A DNA stretch of 64,000 nucleotides. It comes from Fremontodendron californicum. Its lineage: Eukaryota > Streptophyta > Magnoliopsida > Malvales > Malvaceae. Position 1 is the first letter of the stretch, and each line of letters opens with the position of its first letter. Positions 1 to 11,217 of this stretch are shown here, piece after piece. Under the pieces are notes generated by a model. That model ran no database searches. It was not told the origin of the DNA and worked only from the letters and a program-made list of their open reading frames with translations. The stretch spans positions 16,854,501-16,918,500 of the forward strand of contig JAULJL010000011.1 in assembly GCA_030761205.1 (NCBI GenBank), in the 5' to 3' direction. Position numbers and translations under genes: made by a program.

Positions 1-2177
1 ATACATTTCATTTGCTTTATGTTCATGCATTCCATGTCATTGCCATTTGATTTGTGACCTAGGCCAATTAATGGCTCAAAGTCATGCTCCCTTGAGCATA
101 CTTATGGAAAATTAAGGAATTGTCAATTTGATTGTTCTACCTTTGTGATTTTTTTTACTTAGCCAATTTTTGTCTAAGGTTTTTAAATGTTTATCTACTA
201 TCCTTAGGTCTTTAGGATGATTTCAAACAATTTCTACTTTGATTTTTGAATGAATTTATCAAAGGCAAAAATGTGTTTTGACAAAACAGTTTTTTTTTTT
301 TCACCAGTACTCGAAAATCTCTAATTTTTCTGGGTAGTCATCTTTAATCATAAAATTAAGCCAATTTCTTCTAGTGTATATTTACATGTTCTGAGTCTCC
401 AATTTTTTTTTTTTTTTGAGTTTTTCGAATTTTTAAAATAGGCTAAAAAATCATGTGGCAAAACCGGACAATAGAGGCAGATTTGAAATCAAAAGAGGAA
501 TAATGGTTAAATTTGGCTAAGGCATTTAGAGGGGGTTGGTTAGAAGATTTAGCTACTGTCCTAAGGTAGTTTATAAGCCTTTTTAAACTTTAAAAATGAT
601 TTTATAAATCTCGGGTTAAGGGTAGTCAAGTCCAGGATTTTAAACTTAGGAAATTAGAGCCATTTTAAAAGGGTTTGGTAAGGGTTTTAATTTTTATTCA
701 AGTTTTCCTCAAAATTGGTTTTTAAACAATCACAAAGTTTTGTTTTTTAAAAAAAAATCTAATTTGACATATTTTCCTAAGGTAGCCGGATATCTTTTTT
801 GATATACGGATTTCTTTATTTAGAGGAAAAAATACATTTTCATGCATTGCATTTTCCATGTTCATGTTTTTATTTAAATGTGTGATTTTGCTATGACATT
901 CTCCATAATATTATTACTATTTTAATTCACATTTTATGATCTTATATTTGTCTGCCATATGATTTTGAATGTTTCATGATATCATATGCTTTTTATTTAG
1001 TTATTTTTGTCATATTGTTTAGTATATACTATGTTCATGCATTTTTATTTTCATTTTCATGCATATTATATATTAGCATTTTGTTATTTCATGTCATTTC
1101 TTGTCATTTAGATCATATTCCATGTCATTTAGGTTATTTTATTTATAACATGCCATGTCATTTAAAATATGTCATATCATTTAGAATTGGCATGTCATTT
1201 AAATCATTTTATCTCATTTAGAATATACCATGATACTTAGGATTTCATCATTTTACCTAGAATATACTATGTCATTTTAATTATGTCATATCATTTAGGT
1301 TGCATTATATTATCTAGATTTGCCATGTCATTTTATTTATGTCATACATGTTCATGTTCATATTTTTAAATGTTTAGAAAAAGATAATGATTTTCAATAA
1401 AAATAAAGATATTCCCGAGTTAAAATAATTCATGAGTTCTCTACCGGGTTTGCTAGAGGGAATATCATCAATTATCATTAATAAAGGAATATCTTTCTTT
1501 AAAAAAAACGAGAATGATTCGGAAAGTTTTCCAAATGAATAAAAATTTCTATATTTTGTCGATTTTGTCGGGGAATATAGGAAAATTTTGAATTAATAAA
1601 TTCCAGATCATTTTCAATTAAAAATGGAATTATTTTTCTTAAAATTGGGAATTAACTTGAAATACTAAATTAAAAACTAACTTTTTACAGAGACTTGAGA
1701 TAACACACGATTAATAAGGTACCGATTTATACAGGCGTTGTGGGCGTGCTAATCCTTCCCCACATGTAACCGACTCCCAAACCTGCTTCTTTGATTTCTC
1801 TGGTTTATAACGCAGACTTGAAATTGGTTTTAACAATGTTTTAATTAATTTTAAAATGTTTTATAATCGGTTTTAATAGGTGTCCGATCATACCTAGCTA
1901 AAAAAGATTGGTGGCGACTCCATGTCTTTTTATGAGGCAGTTTTCATACCCTCGATCGTTTATTTTATTTTAATTTCGAGAGGAATTAACTCGTCTTTTC
2001 CTCTTCTTCTATTTTCCCCCTCACTCGAACGGGTTTCCCGCGATCGGGATCACGTATCGACATCTTTGTTTTTTAGAGGAATTAAGTCGACTTTTCCTCA
2101 TTTTTTTAATGTCACGCCTAATGAATAATGAAAGTCTCGTGATGAGACGTTAGTATTTTTTTTTTTAGGTTGCGACA
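1..2177 (+). mobile_element. Element H: 3' portion of a Tat/Ogre-type LTR
   Basis: This is the right-hand part of a long Tat-family LTR in plus orientation; its start lies left of the window. It matches the last part of the complete solo LTR at 11218-15510 and ends in ggttgcgaca at 2177. No primer-binding site follows. Instead the DNA runs straight into the leader of oppositely oriented element G, so H is a 3' LTR or solo LTR inserted there, with ccacc (2178-2182) as its probable right TSD. Near 1950-2100 it has an extra segment with two copies of a gaggaattaa...tcttttcctc motif, shared with LTR D at 58380-58545 but absent from the LTRs of A, I and G. Confidence 0.8.
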
Positions 2178-2490
2178 CCACCCATTTAAGCATCACAAAG
2201 CCTTTGGAGGGAATTATCACATATCACATTTATTACGGGCGATGTATGTTCATCATTGCCCGATCTACAAAACTTATTCAGAGTGTAAAATAAATGGCAA
2301 AAGATCAGAAGCTTTCCTCCATCTATTCCTAGCTTCGGTGCATTTAACAAAAATCCGGCATGGCTTCACCTAGGTTCACTATATGAGGGTGAATTAGTTC
2401 TAAAGGCCCCGAATTACTCGTCACTGTCGCCTGTGAAGGCTAGGTAAGGCACCCTGATAAAAGCGGGTTCAATTCGTTAGAGTATATTTT

Positions 2491-2588
2491 CCTAAGCCCA
2501 TACGAAGGATCATCACGAAGGCTTTAGGTACTTTATACTCTGAAAGTGTTTCACTAGCCCATACGGAGGATCATCATGAAGGCGTAGT
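2491..2588 (-). other. Tandem hairpin pair in G leader, copy 1
   Basis: Arms CCTAAGCC (2491-2498) and GGCTTTAGG (2520-2528) form an 8-bp stem with one bulged base. Arms ACTAGCC (2553-2559) and GGCGTAGT (2581-2588) form a second, also with one bulge. In both, the second arm is preceded by a conserved GAA. The same arrangement recurs at 3087-3185, 44566-44660 and 53028-53124. The function is unknown; a structured element in the retrotransposon RNA leader is an inference. Confidence 0.55.
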
Positions 2589-3086
2589 TACTTTACTCCC
2601 AGTTAAAAGGACGGAACCCGGGTAGAGAGTTCATGTTATGCAAATGCAAGTGTAATATGTGTGGAGGAATAGAACAAACCTTCAACGCCTATTCTATAAT
2701 CCTTGTCCTAAATATCCCAAAAATTCATCAAAAAACAAATATCAAGAATAGTGTAACGCATTAACCAACCAAAGAGCAGTAATAAAATGCATGCAAAAGC
2801 CTTTTGTTATTTTCAAAACTTATTACGGGCGATGTGCGTTCATCATTGCCCGATTTGCAAAGGTAAACTTATTTGGAATGTAGAATAGAAAGTAAAAGGA
2901 TTAGGAATATTCCTCCATGTGTTCCTAGCTTCGGCGTATCTAATCGAAAATCCGGCATGGCTTCACCTAGGTTCACTATATGAATGTGAATCAGTTCTAA
3001 AAGCCCCGAATTGTTCCTCACTGTCGCCTGTGAAGGCTAGTAAGGCACCCCGATAAAAGCGGATTCAATTCGTTAGAGTCTATTTC

Positions 3087-3185
3087 CCTAGCCCATGCGA
3101 ATTGTTAATCACGAAGGCTTAGGTAATTTAGTACTCCAGAAGTGTTTCATTAGCCAATGGGGATTGTTAATCACGAAGGCTTAAT
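3087..3185 (-). other. Tandem hairpin pair in G leader, copy 2
   Basis: Arms CCTAGCC (3087-3093) and GGCTTAGG (3116-3123) form the first stem. Arms ATTAGCC (3149-3155) and GGCTTAAT (3178-3185) form the second. Compared with copy 1, the second stem has changed ACTA to ATTA on one side and TAGT to TAAT on the other, which keeps the pair (C:G to T:A). Confidence 0.55.
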
Positions 3186-3552
3186 TACTTTGCTCCCACC
3201 TAAAAGGACGGAACTCGGGTATAGGGCTCATGATATGCAAATGCACGTGTAGTGTAGTGTGTGAATAGGAACAACAAACCTTTCACCACCTATTCTACAC
3301 CTCTTATTCTAAATGCCCCAACAAGATCAAACAATGCAAAGTATCAATTAGGCAAATAATAATTATATACAACAAAATAACCAGAGAACAATGATAATAT
3401 GTATGCACATGAATATGAACATATTTAAAACATTTTATTATTTTCAAAATTCTCCTTATTTAAAAAATATGGGAATTAAAATTAAATACCAATTAAACCA
3501 ACAAAACCGAGACTTTGATAACACACGACTAATTCTAGGCCTGACTCTCTAA

Positions 3553-3572
3553 TGTCTCCAGTGGAGTCGCCA
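3553..3572 (-). other. Primer-binding site of element G (tRNA-Arg type)
   Basis: Minus strand reads TGGCGACTCCACTGGAGA, beginning three bases after the LTR end. TGG pairs with a tRNA CCA tail, and CGACTCCA fits the 3' arm of a plant tRNA-Arg, the primer reported for Ogre elements. The tRNA assignment is from memory of the family. Confidence 0.75.
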
Positions 3573-3845
3573 AGCTTTCGCAACCTAAAAAATAACAAGT
3601 CTCATCGCAGGAATTTATATTCTTTAAGCGTGACATTAAAAAAAACCGAGGAAAAGTCGACTTAATTCCTCTTGAAAAATGAAGGTTTTGAAAATGACCT
3701 TAAAAAGGACATGGAGTCACTACAAATCTTTTTTAGCTAGGTGTGATCGGCCACCTATTAAAATCGATTTTATAAAACATTTTAAAATTAATTAAAATAT
3801 TTTTAAAACCAACTTCAAGTCTGCGTTTTAAACCAGAGAAATCAA

Positions 3846-3925
3846 AGAAGCGGGTTCGGGACTCGGTTACGTGTGGTGAAGGATTAGCACCCCCACAACG
3901 CCCGTATAAAACGGTACCTTACTAA
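3846..3925 (-). promoter_or_regulatory. GC-rich conserved island in LTR U5 region
   Basis: A GC-rich block in otherwise AT-rich LTR, containing gggttcgggactcggttacg, a run of cccccac and cccgtataaaacgg. It is recognisable in the LTRs of I (15164-15245), A (45325-45400), its partial copy (37790-37865), B (30725-30800), D (58690-58765) and E (63470-63545). In the sense orientation of I, GTGGGG (15187-15192) can pair with CCCCAC (15205-15210). Conservation across subfamilies suggests a function in the transcript or promoter, but which is unknown. Confidence 0.5.
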
Positions 3926-6779
3926 TCGTGTGTTATCTCAAGTCTCGGTAAAAAAGTCAGTTTTAAATTTAGTATTTTAAGTTAATTCCCAATTTAAAGG
4001 AAAATAATTCCATTTTTATTTGAAAATAATCCGAAATTTATTCATTCAAAATTTTCCTATATTTTCCAACAAACATGGCAAAATATAGAAATTTTTATTT
4101 ATTTGAAAAAATTTCCGAATCATTCTTGTTTTATAGAAGATATTCCATTATTAATGATAATTGATGATATTCTCCCTAGCAAACCCGGCAGAGAACTCAT
4201 GAATTATTTTAACTCGGAAATATCTTTATTTTATTGAAAATCATTATCTTTTTCAAAACATTTAAAAAAAATGAATATGAACATGTATGACATAAATAAA
4301 ATGACATAGCAAAGTCTAGATAATGTAATGCAACCTAAATGATATGATATAATTTAAATGGCATAGTATATTCTAGATAAAATGAAATATCCTAAGTATC
4401 ATGGTATATTCTAAGTGAAATGAAATATCCTAAATGAAATGTAATATCTTAAGTGACATAATATATTCTATATGAAATGGAATATCTTAAGTACCATGAT
4501 ATGTTCTAAATGAAATGAAACAACTTAAATAACATGATATTCTAAATGAAATGATATGATTTAAATGACATGATATTCTAAATGAAGTGATATGATTTTA
4601 ATGACATGGCAAATTTAAATAATATGGCATATTTTAAATGACATGGTATATTCTAAATAATATAATCTAAATGACATGGAATATAATCTAAATGACATGA
4701 AATGACATGAAACATAAAATAATGCTATCATGTAATATGCATGAAAATAAAAATAAAATAATAATGCATGAACATAATATATGCTAAATAATGTGACAAA
4801 AATAAATAACTAAATAAAAAGCATAGGATAGCATGTAATATTCAAAACCATATAACAAACAACATAACACCATAAAATAAATCAAAATATTAACAATATC
4901 ATAGAAATTATCATATAAAAAATTACATATTATATAAAATGCATGAATATGAAAAATGCAATGCATGAAAGTGTATTTTTTCCTTTAATTAAGGAAATCC
5001 ATATATCTAAAAAGATATCCGGCTACCTTAGGAAAATATATGAAATTAAATTTTCTAAAATCAAAATACTTTGTGATTTGTTTGAAAACAATTTTGAAAG
5101 AAACTTGAATGAAGATTGAAACCCTAGCCAAACCCTTTAAAAATGGCTCTAATTTCCTATGTTTAAAATCCCGAACTTGACCACCCTTAACTCGAGGTTT
5201 ATAAAATCATTTTTAGAGTTTAAAAAGGCTTAGAAATTACCCTAAGACAGTAGCTAAAGTTTCTAACCAATCCCTTCTAAATGCCTTAGCCAAATTTAAC
5301 AATTGTTTTTCTTTTGAATTTAAATCTGCCTCTACTGTCCGATTTTAAAACACGATTTTTTAACCTACTTTTAAAAATTCAAAAAAATATAAAACAAATA
5401 ATGGAGACTCAAAACATGTAAAAATACACGAGAAAAAAGTGGCTTAATTTTTTGATTAAAGATGACTTCCCAGAAAAATCGGGAAAGTCCGAGTACTAGG
5501 TGAAAAATTGTTTTGCCAAAACACATTGTTTTTTGCCTTTGATAAAATCATTTAAAAATCAAAGTAAAAATGTTGAAGACTCTCCTAACGACCCACAAAC
5601 AGTAGCTAACACTTTTAAAAACTTGAGCCATTGATTGGCCTAAGTCATAAATCAAGTGGTATGACATGAAATGCATGAAAATATAGCAAATTGAATGCAT
5701 GATTTAAAACCTAAATGACATGAAAAATGCATGGCATAGAGAATATACCATAGCCCTAAAATGAACTTGCATGGTATTTAATGCAACTTAGGTCTAAAAT
5801 GCATGAAATGCATGGCAATGCAAATGAGACCTAGACCTAACAAATGCATGGCAATAACACAAACACATGGCATACTAAATACAAGACTAAAAAGGAAACA
5901 TGCTAAACTACGCAATCATAATGCAAATGCATGAATATAGCTAGACATTTTCACAAACACATGGCATGGTCTAGAGCTAAACTACCACAATCAAGCTAAC
6001 CTACCACAATCAAGCTAATCTACCACAAGTAAGCTAACCTACCACAACAAATCACATAAACAAGATCAAACAAAAAATCATTTAACAAAAGTGATTCATT
6101 CAACCATGATGAAAAATAGAGAAAAACTTGTTTTCTTGATTCTCAAAATCATGTCAACAAAGTATGAGAAAACCATGAAAGAACATAGCTACCTTGCTCT
6201 AGCTTTCCAAATCAAGAAGTAGCAAGCCAAACCTTTCTTTTTCTTCTCCTTTCTTTTTCCTTTCTTTTTTTTTTTCTCTTTTTTTCCTTAGCTACTGCCT
6301 CTATTCAGCCCCTAAAGCTCCAGCAAAAATCTAAATTCCCTCTTCCCAAATGCCTTGGCCAAATGGTGTATAGAATTCTCTAGATTTTTCCTAACCAATT
6401 TTGATCCAATGGCCTTTAATTCAAGATGCTTTCTATGTAAAATCCCACCATTAGATTGGAGTAATCAGCTCCTAAATATTATGTCAGGAAGATGTCATAA
6501 ATAGGATGCCATAAATATGACATCATCCCTCTCCATCCATTGGTCCATGTGTCACAATTTCAAAGGCTTGATCAAGAAAAATAACTACCTTCCTCTTCAC
6601 TCTTGGACCTTTGATATAAAATCTCAGCAAAATCACTCTCCATTATGGGCTTGGCTGATTTCCCTTCTAAAATCCAGCCCAATCTCCAATTTTTTAAAGG
6701 CCTTATTCGGTTTCTTCGATGAAATGACCTTTTTGACCCCCAAACCAAATTAAATTGCAAACGGACTCCAAATTCAAAA

Positions 6780-7440
6780 TTTCTTTTTTTTTAATACTTC
6801 CTAAATAATAAAAAATTGAATTCTAGATGTTTTCATAATTTTTGGAGCCCATTTTCTATTTTTTCGGATTTTTCTTCCAAAATTGCCCCTTTGTGCACCC
6901 GAACTTTTACCATTTTTTAAACGAGCTTCGAATCCAGATTTTTCTTCACCAATCTCTTTCAAATAATTTAAAAGTGTGATCTAGAAGTTTTCATAATTTG
7001 TGGAGCTCATTTGCTATTTTTTTGGGATTTATCTGCTTGAATTACTACATAGTAGGCTCGGGACTTGGCCATTTTGCAAACAAACTCCGAATCCGGATTT
7101 TTTTTCCAATATCTTCCAAATAATTTAAGAATGAGATCTAAAAATTTTCATAATTTTTGGAGCTCATTTGGTATTTTTTCGGGATTTATCTTCTTGAATT
7201 TCTACATGGGGGACCCGGGATTTGGTCATTTTGTAAACGAACTTTGAATCCGGATTTTCTTTCGCTAATCTCTTTGAAATGGTTTAAGAATGAGATCTGC
7301 AAATTTTTAGAATTTTCGAAGTTCATTTTCTATTTTTCCCAAATTTTCCAATTTTGCCCTTTTACTTCTGAAGCCCAATTTTGCTCAAAACAAGTCCGAT
7401 TTTTAGATTTCTTTTCCTGGGCCTCTGTCATATATTGAAT
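6780..7440 (-). repeat. About 158-bp monomer array in LTR of G
   Basis: Four degenerate monomers can be phased on the motif tttgctattttt (near 6852, 7010, 7167, 7327), with steps of 157-160 bp. Each contains gagctcattt..., a gaact/ccgaatcc segment and a tctttcaaataattta segment. Equivalent arrays occur in the LTRs of A (48660-49340) and B (34440-35200) and partly in I, J and D/E. Confidence 0.7.
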
Positions 7441-7964
7441 TGGAGATGGTCCAGAAATGCTCAATTTTTACGATGAAATTCATTTCCAATTTGGTTTTTC
7501 CTCTTTTCACTATCGAAAATTTCCTCGTTTTTCCTTTTTTTCTCCAATCGGCTCTTTTCTCGAATTTTCTTCAAACTGAGCCTTGGGCTATCCTTGTTTA
7601 ATCAATCCTCATCAATTAAGGGCTTTAGTTTTACCGAATCGGGCCATTTCAGTAATTTTCCCCAATTTCACCAAAATCCACTAAAACCTTAATTCTCGAT
7701 TTTCTTCCGGACTTCCTTCAATTTTTCTTCCAAGTAGCTACTCCATTACCCATAGCCAGTGCTTATCTTTTATTTGGAACCCTCAATTTTGACCAATTTG
7801 ATCATTTAAGCGATTTTCCCCAAATTTCTCCAAGTAGGGTTTTCTTTCTACTAAATCTCCGTAACCCAACTCCCGAACTCCATATCTTTCAATGTAGAAC
7901 TCAGATTATCAAAATTCTTTCACAATTTTTCAATTGAACTTCAAATCTTTATTTCGAAAGTGGG

Positions 7965-8030
7965 TTGACTTTTTCAATAGTTGACTTTTTGAGGTTGACT
8001 TTTTCGAGGTTGACTTTTTCAAGTTTGACT
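7965..8030. promoter_or_regulatory. Cluster of five W-box cores in LTR U3 of G
   Basis: TTGACT occurs at 7965, 7981, 7995, 8010 and 8025, a spacing of 14-16 bp, 135-200 bp inside the LTR start. TTGAC(C/T) is the core bound by plant WRKY transcription factors. A role as a stress-responsive promoter element is inferred from clustering and recurrence in other Tat LTRs. Confidence 0.5.
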
Positions 8031-8164
8031 TTTTTTTCTACTTTCTTAAACTGAGTCTCGGAGTACCACCTGCAGGATGAGAAAAGGCTTTTTGCATTCT
8101 GAAACATCAATTTAGGAAGAAAACATACCTGTTTTAGTGGTCTGGAAAAAATTAGGTGTTTACA

Positions 8165-9421
8165 CTCTTCACTTGGTTAATGATCCTGAGTTGTTAACCT
8201 AGAGTTCTATCTTATTTATAAGTATCTGTCGATGGTCTTATAATAATATCCTTCTTAACCAATTAACTAACCAACTATGAAAATTGATTTAAAGAAGAAC
8301 TCATTAAGCTTAGGCTCTAACAATGGTTACAGATGACAAGTAAGAATATTTCTACCCTACCTGTAGATCTACTCATCCTAATAAATGAATATGAAACATG
8401 TGTCATTCAATCCATATCTAGCACTAAACTCCCTATGTGTACTTGTATTTAGGTTACTAATTCAATCTAATTGGTGGCCAATCAATTAGAAGCATTAAGA
8501 ACAAGATTGAACAAACAACTCAATAAACCATTAAATCAAGCTAGAGAGAGAAAGTAAATTTAGACTACATGTTGAGTTCCATTGAAATCCTAGTAAAAGA
8601 AATTTAGTTCATGATAATTAATGAAAACAAATGTTCAAATAGTTTCACCATCATTAACAACACAAGAAAAATAAAGAAGAGAAAAGAGAAAACTAAGGTG
8701 TCATTTCTTGAGTTTTCAATCTTCACCAATCTTCCAATCTTCTTGAAAGCTTTTGATGGCAACTATCCTTTTGAGAGAATTAGGTTTTTAGAACTCCAAT
8801 CCCCCTTATTTTAGCCTTAAAGAGTCCTATTTAAAGTGTCTAAGGCCCGTGGAGTCCGAAACTTTGCGTGCAAGCAAACCAGGTAAGCATGAGGTTTTTA
8901 ATTTTTTTCCCATGTTTCGGTGTCGACCCTAAGCCGCGACCCCAAATTTCTGAATCTCCAGCGTCGAGGCCCTAGGCCACGGCCTCGAACTTTTGGTTGG
9001 CCGCATGCTAGTTCTATCGCCTTCTTGAACGTTAGTTGATTTGGATGGTCAAATCTTGTCCAATTTTGACGAGTAAAATACCGTTGGAAAGGTGTGGAAG
9101 TCAACTTCAAAAGTCAAGAGTAAGTTTTCTGAAATAAGGACTTTAAGATCATGTTTTTCTTGAAACAAGCTTCGCAGATCGAATCTGCTTGCTCGTTGCT
9201 TTGCACCGTTTTTCATCGTTTTGCACCCAACAGCTGCAAATCACCTTGGACCTATAAAAACACATAAATAATAACTTAATAATTATTTTAAACATGAAAT
9301 GGATAAATAAAATAAATATAAAAACATCTAAAACTAATCAAATCCTAATAAAAGACTCAAAGACTTAGCCAATTTAAATGCATAAAAGGTAGCAAAATAA
9401 CTATATTTCTGAGAGTTATCA
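8165..9421 (-). mobile_element. C: first (left) LTR, cut by element G
   Basis: It corresponds to 17928-19177 of the middle LTR, with the same sequence throughout and some small differences such as a longer tg run at 9645 just outside. On the minus strand the LTR begins TGATAACTCT at 9421. The missing 3' 270 bp or so lies beyond the G insertion, left of the window. Confidence 0.8.
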
Positions 9422-10917
9422 CACCCCCAAATTTTAGATTTTGCTAGTCCTCGAGCAAAATAAAACTAAACAAACTAACTAAATAACCTGACACAAAACA
9501 TCACTCAAGATAAATGCACTCAAACAATGATTTCTTTAATTTTCCTCAAAAGTTACCTTAAAGTCCTGATTCAAAGTAGAACATAAACATAGTCCAAATC
9601 CATGATTCAATTCAATAATATGCCTTATGCTTGAATGGATTTTCAGTGTGTGTGTGTGTGAATAATCTCTTGCAAATCATTGCATGCAATCTAAATAAGT
9701 TTTTATGCCAATGCAAAATATGAATTAGTACTAGATTCTCATATGTTTGCTTTTCATCTCTATCGCCACTAATGTAGACTAACACTTCATCAAGGATCAA
9801 GTAGGTCTTTATTAAGCTTGTAATGTAAGGCTAGGGTCATGGTAGGATAAAGATAAATTTCTGTTTAAATCATCCATAGACACTTACATTTTTATCAGGA
9901 TCATTGAGAGCCATAGTATTTTCCTCAAACTACATACTTCCTTCTTTGAATGCATCTTCCTTTTTGCTTCATCACTTTATTCCCTTTTTTTTTGTTACTT
10001 CATTTTCGAAGAACCATAATCTTTTTTTTTACATCACCATTTCACCCAAATTTCACATGGCTCATAATTTTTTCCTGTATGTCATACACATGCCTATGTA
10101 GTAAAGGTTAATCATGGTTTTTCTTAATTAACTAGGCTAAAAGATGTGGCAATCAAAGAAAATAGATATATCAATTAGGCACAAATATGTAGAAGGATAA
10201 TCATATATAAAGGTAATCTCGAAAGGTTCAAACAATCCAAAGATAGCCTAAATCACTTAACTTAGTGTTGTCTAGGATTTCTCCTCGAGAGAGAATCAAG
10301 CAAATTCTGGGCTCTAGACATAATCACAATTCACATCAACATAATCAGTCTTTAAATAAGCAATGCAAATCTAAGCAAGAGATTAAGTGCTCAATTTGTG
10401 AAAATCACATCCTAACATGAAACTAACAAAAGAATTTAACTCAAATTCTTCTCATGCTTATGTTTTCCCAAAAATCAAGATAAATCAATAACTAATTCTC
10501 ATCATTGGATAAGGATTCCATCATAATAAGTGCAAAATATCTCAAGCAAAACCAAATTTATATTTTTTTAGACTCCTAATAATAAAATTAGACAATCACA
10601 CAAACTAAAATAAATCTAAAGGCATAACCCCAAACTTAAAACAAACATTGTCCTCAATGCTTAGGAATAAAAAGAGTAGGAACAAGAAAACTCCCCTATC
10701 GATGAAAGCAATGCAGTAGAAGCGTTAGTTTTCCTCTTAGACTCCATCATGCTTGTCCAAGTTGGGTGAGTAGTCACTACAAAAGAAACAAAGTAAAAAG
10801 AAATTAATAAAAATATCCTAAAAATTAAAATTAAAAAAGAAATTAAAAAGTTTAGAACTTTGGTTTCTTCCTAAGAAGCGCTCGCTTTATAGTCATTGGC
10901 TTGACTATCTCGTCTCA
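9422..10917 (-). other. C unit 1: non-coding 3' internal region with polypurine tract
   Basis: This lies between the end of gag-protease and the LTR. Next to the LTR the minus strand reads a G-rich tract ending GGGGGTG, the likely polypurine tract. The rest is AT-rich and has no credible reading frame. It matches 19178-20615 of unit 2. A short (tg)n run is at about 9645-9661. Confidence 0.65.
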
Positions 10918-11217
10918 TTAGCCGACATTATTCCACTTTAACCATTTCCCCCCCTTTTCCTTTGCTATAGGAGGTCTGGCATTCACAAAATTGTGACATC
11001 CATGCATCTTGGAAGTAGAATGTGAAACTGCCTCAAGTGGTGTAGTGGAACAATTTTCATTGAATGCTTGTTTGGAATCAGTGTTCACCACTTTAACTGC
11101 CAAACATTCATCAAATACGTTAGGAAATTTCATAGCCTCAAAAACTTTAAAAGTTACCTGTTGGTCTAGAACCCTCATGGTAAGTTCTCCTTTTTGCACA
11201 TAAATGAGAGTTCTACC
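10918..11217 (-). pseudogene. C unit 1: gag-protease, C-terminal piece beyond solo LTR
   Basis: This minus-strand frame continues the protease product past solo LTR I. Its first residues (TGRTLIYVQKGEL) follow the retropepsin end found at 15511, as the uninterrupted paralogue in unit 2 (20952-20616) shows. It then reads ...RVLDQQVTFKVFEAMKFP... to a stop at 10918. The family product would normally lead into reverse transcriptase; here it ends in a short tail and non-coding DNA. Because unit 2 ends the same way, the loss of pol predates the array. Confidence 0.65.

Larger units (their letters stand above)
2178..3575 (-). mobile_element. Element G: 5' leader with about 590-bp tandem duplication
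   Basis: This non-coding leader lies just downstream, on the minus strand, of G's 5' LTR. It matches the leaders of A (44290-45050) and B (52860-53640). A block starting tattacgggcgatgt occurs twice, near 2230 and at 2821, so the leader has undergone a tandem duplication of about 590 bp. Each copy carries a conserved stretch (gtgaaggcta, aaggcacc, gcgggttcaattcgttag) and a pair of hairpins. There is no credible reading frame. The remainder of G lies beyond the H insertion, left of the window. Confidence 0.75.
3576..8164 (-). mobile_element. Element G: complete 5' LTR (Tat/Ogre type), 4589 bp
   Basis: On the minus strand the LTR starts TGTAAACACC at 8164 and ends TTGCGAAA at 3576; the usual terminal CA has mutated to AA. 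It lies next to a primer-binding site, so it is the 5' LTR. Outside its start, ctctt (8165-8169) is the likely TSD, and the flank is the interior of an Athila-like LTR (the same sequence continues uninterrupted at 17928). In sense order it contains a W-box cluster, a four-copy array of about 158-bp monomers, a degenerate repeat zone rich in gacatg/cattta motifs (4300-4750) and a GC-rich island (3846-3925). Open frames inside are short and not conserved. No LTR gene is expected. Confidence 0.88.

Noticed and set aside
6517..6760. Frames of 62-78 codons recurring at 6517-6760 and 55380-55619
   Set aside because: The recurrence is due to the shared LTR sequence, both strands are open, and other LTR copies have broken versions.
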